Source: Plasmopara viticola
Lineage: Eukaryota > Oomycota > Peronosporomycetes > Peronosporales > Peronosporaceae
NCBI GenBank assembly: GCA_001695595.3
Contig: MBPM02000069.1
Location: 414,889 to 478,888 of the forward strand
Direction: 5' to 3'
Length of the DNA: 64,000 bases
The stretch's first letter is position 1; every line of letters begins with the position of its first letter. Both the position numbers and the translations under genes were made by a program. This document shows positions 56,825-64,000 of this stretch, in pieces. The notes below the pieces were generated by a model. It made no database searches. It saw nothing but the letters and a program-made list of their open reading frames with translations, and was not told the DNA's origin.

Positions 56825-57463
56825 GTGCATCCAAGTTTTATCTGTATTAAGATACGTACGACCTATATCGCCATGACATTTTCCACAAAGTTTAGTTGCG
56901 TTCTACTACTTCTTAAATTCATTAAATCGCCAAAAGCCGAACACCACGACGACTACATTGCAGAAGATTGTGGAGGGGATCTTATACCTGACACATTTCC
57001 ACATCCCTGCAGACAAATTTTGTGTCCACAGACTGATGGGCGTCATCCATTCGCATGGTCGCAAGCTGAGTCTCTATTTTCTAATTGGACAAGCGCAAAA
57101 AAAGGCTTATGTAGTATCCTTATCGGTCTTGTTATTGACAATGACCTTTATTTGATTCAACTTTTGCCATCGCTTCGGAAAGAAAAGCTTCATGCAGTTT
57201 GGCTTGATGGTCAAATTGACGCTATGTTTTGTATCCATGAACGGCATCTGAGTTTCCCTACATTTTCTGATAGCCAGAAACATAATATAAAGCACAGCAA
57301 CCGCAGCCCCTACTTGATATTTCTGAAGTTCTTGAGCAAAACCTTAAACGCATATGGGACCGTTAGAAGCTTTGTTGTCCGATGGTCCGTGTTCCATATT
57401 TGTTTTCGAAAACATGGCGCGTGCTCGAGCTACCTTTGCATGCTCACATCACAAAGGGCATAA
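56825..57463 (+). other. 212-aa open frame in the spacer, opposite to the GH12 gene
   Basis: The frame is repeated at 59407-60045 and 61989-62627. The second Met (MTFSTKFSCVLLLLKFI) begins a hydrophobic stretch like a signal peptide, followed by a Cys- and His-containing body without a domain I recognise. Against a real gene: the frame is broken by indels in the spacers at 44338-44887, 46901-47451 and 54241-54705, and it is not preserved in the older spacers at 1-4431. Open frames in near-identical duplicates are not independent evidence. Confidence 0.25.
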
Positions 57464-58305
57464 GTTTTGTACGTGAAAGGATCACATCATCTATAATATT
57501 ATAGCGCACATATTGCAATCTTACACTTAGCATTCCCGTTTTTAGAAGACGAAATGGGCAACTTAGCAATCAAATGATAAACAGTTGTTCTATGAAGCGG
57601 CAAAACGGCGAGGAAATTGTGGAAAATGGTGCAACTCCATCTACCTCAAGCTGGTAATCGTCATAGATACCCAGCAATTCACACGTAAATGAGCAAGCAC
57701 ATAAAAAAGATGTCTTCCATAAATCTGAGCGTAGAAGCGGAAAGTCGCTGCCGCAGAAGTCTTGCGTCAAATCGAAGGTCAGACGACTTTACAAGACGAA
57801 AAATGTAGGGATCAGGTGTAACCGAGAGAGATCAATTTCCCCACAAATTGTATGTGTTTACGTATATCATGGAGGTCTTAATCGCCTATGCGGAAAGCAG
57901 TTTCGTGGAAAATTACTTTGCTGAATTAAAGTAGCTATATGCTCATCAACTTTCTAGGTGCCCTAAAAAGTAACACTCCGGGAATACATTTAAAGGAATC
58001 CCAGTGGCATTTAATAATCTAGGCAGGAGATACACATGCGAGACAAGGCGACGTGCTATTTAATGTACTTGTATAGACAAAGCCAAAGATACGGGGTGTT
58101 CAACGGCATTTGCCGCCTCCACATTATTTCTCCCTAATGGCAGGGGTTTGCACGAAGTCGAGGCTTAGAATACTTTAAGATAAATACATGCACCGGCAAA
58201 TAGTTTCGTTAAGAAGGGAAGTGCAAGAACTGAATCTAAGAAAAAAAGTGTTCACGGCGATTTATTCGCAATTAGCAAGCTTCTAATTCGATTGTCCGGT
58301 TTGGA

Positions 58306-59043
58306 TTACTGCACTTTCACGGAAAACGTCCCCACGGTGAGATCAGCGCTGACGCCGACTGCAACCTGGGTGCTACATTGCACTTTTTGCAAGTACTGAT
58401 CACTCGATACCACGTTCAGTTCCAACACTTTGTCCAGGAAGAGTTTCAGGTCGCCATTAAAGTTATCAATCGACGTTTTCGGGACAAAAGAGTACACTTT
58501 GTGGTCTGCCGCATCCCCTTCGTACAGATCGAACTCAACGTATCAACCAATAGAACCTGAGCATTAATTGGCTTGCCGGTAGTTGATGTAGGTTTACAAT
58601 CGCCGTACACAGCAGTCCAAACGTCAATCTCAGTATCGGAAACTGAGACGTCGAGTGTACCGACGTTCAAGCCAATGGCGACGTTCGAGACCAACTGTCC
58701 AGTCGTGTTGTAGGAGTGGTCGAGAGTGGCAGGAATGGTCTTGATGTCCGAGATTAGCTTTGCGTCGATCTTTGGCTCGGCTATGTCAAACGTCTCGTAT
58801 TGGTCGTGTCCGTCTCTTGAGCGCTGGTCCCAACAAGATCAATGTGCGTGTGAAAGCCCACACTGTCGTCGTTGGCGAAATCCACGGTCGTGCACTGCTC
58901 GCCATTACCAATCTCGGAGCTTTGGGAGATTTGAACGATCCATGTTCGACTAGGCCAGATTTTGAATCACAACTTGCCATGGTCAAATGGGCGGTCGAGG
59001 CTGCGGCGGCGAGGGCAATACCAGCGTGATAGCAGAACTTCAT
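58306..59043 (-). pseudogene. GH12-like array copy with three single-base losses
   Basis: The span is 738 bp (741 minus three). Losses lie near 58540 (GTATC for GTTATC or GTCATC), 58802 (TTGGTCG) and 58929 (GATTTGAAC for GATTTGGAAC). Between them the frames are otherwise intact, including the signal peptide. All three are one base fewer in a short homopolymer, so true inactivation and uncorrected long-read error are both possible. The core promoter is retained just upstream. Confidence 0.8.
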
Positions 59044-60886
59044 CGTGGTTGGTATCAGGCTTTTGCGAGGCGAGGCGAATTGCGGAATGAGCAAAACCGA
59101 AGCGAACAGAATGCGATTCCGGTTCAAATTCATTCCTTTATCCCATGGCTCCAGTCAAATGCTTTTTTGCTGTGGTAGATTCCAACGTTCTTTTTATCAA
59201 ATCCGAATCTTTATTTATTTTAACAGGCCCTACGAGTACGTGGTATATGATCTGTTCATGGAATGCTACGTTCGGTTGTATTGTGTACAGTATTACCGTG
59301 TGACAGTAAGATATCAAACTTGGCGAAAATAGATAGTCCCCGACTTGTCAATCAGAGTAATAAAAGGACTACATTTAAAATCTTATTGCAGATGAAATTG
59401 ACGTGAGTGCATCCAAGTTTTATCTGTATTAAGATACGTACGACCTATATCGCCATGACATTTTCCACAAAGTTTAGTTGCGTTCTACTACTTCTTAAAT
59501 TCATTAAATCGCCAAAAGCCGAACACCACGACGACTACATTGCAGAAGATTGTGGAGGGGATCTTATACCTGACACATTTCCACATCCCTGCAGACAAAT
59601 TTTGTGTCCACAGACTGATGGGCGTCATCCATTCGCATGGTCGCAAGCTGAGTCTCTATTTTCTAATTGGACAAGCGCAAAAAAAGGCTTATGTAGTATC
59701 CTTATCGGTCTTGTTATTGACAATGACCTTTATTTGATTCAACTTTTGCCATCGCTTCGGAAAGAAAAGCTTCATGCAGTTTGGCTTGATGGTCAAATTG
59801 ACGCTATGTTTTGTATCCATGAACGGCATCTGAGTTTCCCTACATTTTCTGATAGCCAGAAACATAATATAAAGCACAGCAATCGCAGCCCCTACTTGAT
59901 ATTTCTGAAGTTCTTGAGCAAAACCTTAAACGCATATGGGACCGTTAGAAGCTTTGTTGTCCGATGGTCCGTGTTCCATATTTGTTTTCGAAAACATGGC
60001 GCGTGCTCGAGCTACCTTTGCATGCTCACATCACAAAGGGCATAAGTTTTGTACGTGAAGGATCACATCATCTATAATATTATAGCGCACATATTGCAAT
60101 CTTACACTTAGCATTCCCGTTTTTAGAAGACGAAATGGGCAACTTAGCAATCAAATGATAAACAGTTGTTCTATGAAGCGGCAAAACGGCGAGGAAATTG
60201 TGGAAAATGGTGCAACTCCATCTACCTCAAGCTGGTAATCGTCATAGATACCCAGCAATTCACACGTAAATGAGCAAGCACATAAAAAAGATGTCTTCCA
60301 TAAATCTGAGCGTAGAAGCGGAAAGTCGCTGCCGCAGAAGTCTTGCGTCAAATCGAAGGTCAGACGACTTTACAAGACGAAAAATGTAGGGATCAGGTGT
60401 AACCGAGAGAGATCAATTTCCCCACAAATTGTATGTGTTTACGTATATCATGGAGGTCTTAATCGCCTATGCGGAAAGCAGTTTCGTGGAAAATTACTTT
60501 GCTGAATTAAAGTAGCTATATGCTCATCAACTTTCTAGGTGCCCTAAAAAGTAACACTCCGGGAATACATTTAAAGGAATCCCAGTGGCATTTAATAATC
60601 TAGGCAGGAGATACACATGCGAGACAAGGCGACGTGCTATTTAATGTACTTGTATAGACAAAGCCAAAGATACGGGGTGTTCAACGGCATTTGCCGCCTC
60701 CACATTATTTCTCCCTAATGGCAGGGGTTTGCACGAAGTCGAGGCTTAGAATACTTTAAGATAAATACATGCACCGGCAAATAGTTTCGTTAAGAAGGGA
60801 AGTGCAAGAACTGAATCTAAGAAAAAAAGTGTTCACGGCGATTTATTCGCAATTAGCAAGCTTCTAATTCGATTGTCCGGTTTGGA

Positions 60887-61625
60887 TTACTGCACTTTCA
60901 CGGAAAACGTCCCCACGGTGAGATCAGCGCTGACGCCGACTGCAACCTGGGTGCTACATTGCACTTTTTGCAAGTACTGATCACTCGATACCACGTTCAG
61001 TTCCAACACTTTGTCCAGGAAGAGTTTCAGGTCGCCATTAAAGTTATCAATCGACGTTTTCGGGACAAAAGAGTACACTTTGTGGTCTGCCGCGTCCCCT
61101 TCGTACAGATCGAACTCAACGTTATCAACCAATAGAACCTGAGCATTAATTGGCTTGCCGGTAGTTGATGTAGGTTTACAATCGCCGTACACAGCAGTCC
61201 AAACGTCAATCTCAGTATCGGAAACTGAGACGTCGAGTGTACCGACGTTCAAGCCAATGGCGACGTTCGAGACCAACTGTCCAGTCGTGTTGTAGGAGTG
61301 GTCGAGAGTGGCAGGAATGGTCTTGATGTCCGAGATTAGCTTTGCGTCGATCTTTGGCTCGGCTATGTCAAACGTCTCGTATTGGTCGTGTCCGTCTCTT
61401 GAGCGCTGGTCCCAACAAGATCAATGTGCGTGTGAAAGCCCACACTGTCGTCGTTGGCGAAATCCACGGTCGTGCACTGCTCGCCATTACCAATCTCGGA
61501 GCTTTGGGAGATTTGAACGATCCATGTTCGACTAGGCCAGATTTTGAATCACAACTTGCCATGGTCAAATGGGCGGTCGAGGCTGCGGCGGCGAGGGCAA
61601 TACCAGCGTGATAGCAGAACTTCAT
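60887..61625 (-). pseudogene. GH12-like array copy with two single-base losses
   Basis: The span is 739 bp. It shares the TTGGTCG loss (about 61384) with the copies at 53157 and 58306, the GATTTGAAC loss (about 61511) with 58306, and the GTTATC Asp-to-Asn change with 53157. The last 129 codons are open. The mixed sharing of variants suggests unequal exchange or conversion among units, or a common consensus error. Confidence 0.8.
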
Positions 61626-63467
61626 CGTGGTTGGTATCAGGCTTTTGCGAGGCGAGGCGAATTGCGGAATGAGCAAAACCGAAGCGAACAGAATGCGATT
61701 CCGGTTCAAATTCATTCCTTTATCCCATGGCTCCAGTCAAATGCTTTTTTGCTGTGGTAGATTCCAACGTTCTTTTTATCAAATCCGAATCTTTATTTAT
61801 TTTAACAGGCCCTACGAGTACGTGGTATATGATCTGTTCATGGAATGCTACGTTCGGTTGTATTGTGTACAGTATTACCGTGTGACAGTAAGATATCAAA
61901 CTTGGCGAAAATAGATAGTCCCCGACTTGTCAATCAGAGTAATAAAAGGACTACATTTAAAATCTTATTGCAGATGAAATTGACGTGAGTGCATCCAAGT
62001 TTTATCTGTATTAAGATACGTACGACCTATATCGCCATGACATTTTCCACAAAGTTTAGTTGCGTTCTACTACTTCTTAAATTCATTAAATCGCCAAAAG
62101 CCGAACACCACGACGACTACATTGCAGAAGATTGTGGAGGGGATCTTATACCTGACACATTTCCACATCCCTGCAGACAAATTTTGTGTCCACAGACTGA
62201 TGGGCGTCATCCATTCGCATGGTCGCAAGCTGAGTCTCTATTTTCTAATTGGACAAGCGCAAAAAAAGGCTTATGTAGTATCCTTATCGGTCTTGTTATT
62301 GACAATGACCTTTATTTGATTCAACTTTTGCCATCGCTTCGGAAAGAAAAGCTTCATGCAGTTTGGCTTGATGGTCAAATTGACGCTATGTTTTGTATCC
62401 ATGAACGGCATCTGAGTTTCCCTACATTTTCTGATAGCCAGAAACATAATATAAAGCACAGCAACCGCAGCCCCTACTTGATATTTCTGAAGTTCTTGAG
62501 CAAAACCTTAAACGCATATGGGACCGTTAGAAGCTTTGTTGTCCGATGGTCCGTGTTCCATATTTGTTTTCGAAAACATGGCGCGTGCTCGAGCTACCTT
62601 TGCATGCTCACATCACAAAGGGCATAAGTTTTGTACGTGAAAGGATCACATCATCTATAATATTATAGCGCACATATTGCAATCTTACACTTAGCATTCC
62701 CGTTTTTAGAAGACGAAATGGGCAACTTAGCAATCAAATGATAAACAGTTGTTCTATGAAGCGGCAAAACGGCGAGGAAATTGTGGAAAATGGTGCAACT
62801 CCATCTACCTCAAGCTGGTAATCGTCATAGATACCCAGCAATTCACACGTAAATGAGCAAGCACATAAAAAAGATGTCTTCCATAAATCTGAGCGTAGAA
62901 GCGGAAAGTCGCTGCCGCAGAAGTCTGCGTCAAATCGAAGGTCAGACGACTTTACAAGACGAAAAATGTAGGGATCAGGTGTAACCGAGAGAGATCAATT
63001 TCCCCACAAATTGTATGTGTTTACGTATATCATGGAGGTCTTAATCGCCTATGCGGAAAGCAGTTTCGTGGAAAATTACTTTGCTGAATTAAAGTAGCTA
63101 TATGCTCATCAACTTTCTAGGTGCCCTAAAAAGTAACACTCCGGGAATACATTTAAAGGAATCCCAGTGGCATTTAATAATCTAGGCAGGAGATACACAT
63201 GCGAGACAAGGCGACGTGCTATTTAATGTACTTGTATAGACAAAGCCAAAGATACGGGTGTTCAACGGCATTTGCCGCCTCCACATTATTTCTCCCTAAT
63301 GGCAGGGGTTTGCACGAAGTCGAGGCTTAGAATACTTTAAGATAAATACATGCACCGGCAAATAGTTTCGTTAAGAAGGGAAGTGCAAGAACTGAATCTA
63401 AGAAAAAAAGTGTTCACGGCGATTTATTCGCAATTAGCAAGCTTCTAATTCGATTGTCCGGTTTGGA

Positions 63468-64000
63468 TTACTGCACTTTCACGGAAAACGTCCCCACGGT
63501 GAGATCAGCGCTGACGCCGACTGCAACCTGGGTGCTACATTGCACTTTTTGCAAGTACTGATCACTCGATACCACGTTCAGTTCCAACACTTTGTCCAGG
63601 AAGAGTTTCAGGTCGCCATTAAAGTTATCAATCGACGTTTCGGGACAAAAGAGTACACTTTGTGGTCTGCCGCGTCCCCTTCGTACAGATCGAACTCAAC
63701 GTCATCAACCAATAGAACCTGAGCATTAATTGGCTTGCCGGTAGTTGATGTAGGTTTACAATCGCCGTACACAGCAGTCCAAACGTCAATCTCAGTATCG
63801 GAAACTGAGACGTCGAGTGTACCGACGTTCAAGCCAATGGCGACGTTCGAGACCAACTGTCCAGTCGTGTTGTAGGAGTGGTCGAGAGTGGCAGGAATGG
63901 TCTTGATGTCCGAGATTAGCTTTGCGTCGATCTTTGGCTCGGCTATGTCAAACGTCTCGTATTGGGTCGTGTCCGTCTCTTGAGCGCTGGTCCCAACAAG
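63468..64000 (-). pseudogene. GH12-like array copy, partial at window end
   Basis: The stop codon is at 63468-63470, and the 5' third lies outside the window. One T is lost near 63637 (CGACGTTTCGGG for CGACGTTTTCGGG), shifting the frame. The TTGGGTCG site (63962) is intact here, unlike in the three broken neighbours. Confidence 0.75.

Larger units (their letters stand above)
52094..64000 (-). repeat. Right arm: tandem 2.57-2.58 kb GH12 units, inverted relative to the left arm
   Basis: The landmark 'gcatctgagtttcccta' recurs at 52094, 54660, 57244, 59826 and 62408, giving periods of 2566, 2584, 2582 and 2582 bp. Each unit holds one GH12-like gene on minus plus about 1.83 kb of spacer. Units are nearly identical, with scattered single-base indels. 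The array continues past the window end. Spacers hold no confident gene besides the opposed frame listed separately. Confidence 0.9.

Noticed and set aside
52094..64000. CRISPR array or satellite DNA
   Set aside because: The period is about 2.58 kb with a gene in each unit, in a eukaryotic genome. This is a tandem gene duplication.

Overview
The window reads as nuclear DNA of an oomycete, most likely a member of the Peronosporaceae (Phytophthora or downy mildew). Four things support this. Genes are compact, with few short introns. The secreted-protein genes carry the oomycete core promoter (a GCTCATTCC initiator run into a CAATT flanking element) about 30 nt before the ATG. The main gene family is the GH12 (XEG1-like) apoplastic family. 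Gypsy, Copia and non-LTR debris fills most of the rest. The species cannot be fixed from this sequence.

Layout. Bases 1-4431 hold one divergent GH12-like gene (minus strand) among decayed copies of its spacer DNA. Bases 4432-22861 are gene-poor: a tRNA-Leu-headed SINE, a second truncated copy of it, an RTE-like LINE 3' end, two decayed Gypsy elements, and several kb in which I recognise nothing. Bases 22862-30108 form the conserved gene island: a GPI-type secreted Cys-rich protein, a tandem cyclic-nucleotide-binding protein, the N-terminal part of IFT144/WDR19, a VIT/CCC1 metal transporter, a sperm-tail PG-rich repeat protein, and a protein phosphatase inhibitor-2. Bases 30623-36719 are a decayed Gypsy element. 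Bases 36720-64000 are the main GH12-like locus: repeats of about 2.57 kb, each with one gene and one spacer, invaded by two Copia elements.

The main locus is a large tail-to-tail inverted repeat. Genes on the left arm (45232, 47796 and an older pseudogene at 42744) are on plus. Five copies on the right arm (53157, 55721, 58306, 60887 and 63468, running off the window) are on minus. The centre of symmetry holds a 5'-truncated Copia element whose broken edge is the start of the right arm. Three copies here are intact (45232-45972, 47796-48536, 55721-56461), as is the outlying gene at 2466-3206. The others have small frame lesions, many of them single-base losses in homopolymers, so some may be assembly errors.

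The most interesting biology is in the GH12-like proteins. They keep the family fold signature and the nucleophile-position Glu (E139), but the acid/base position is Gln or Ser (residue 227) and the mature protein has a single Trp. They are therefore probably catalytically dead secreted paralogues, comparable in concept to the inactive XEG1-like decoy described in Phytophthora sojae. That role is inference. A second theme is the IFT144 gene, which stops after its first propeller and ends in an unrelated membrane-like tail, as might be seen in a lineage losing flagella.
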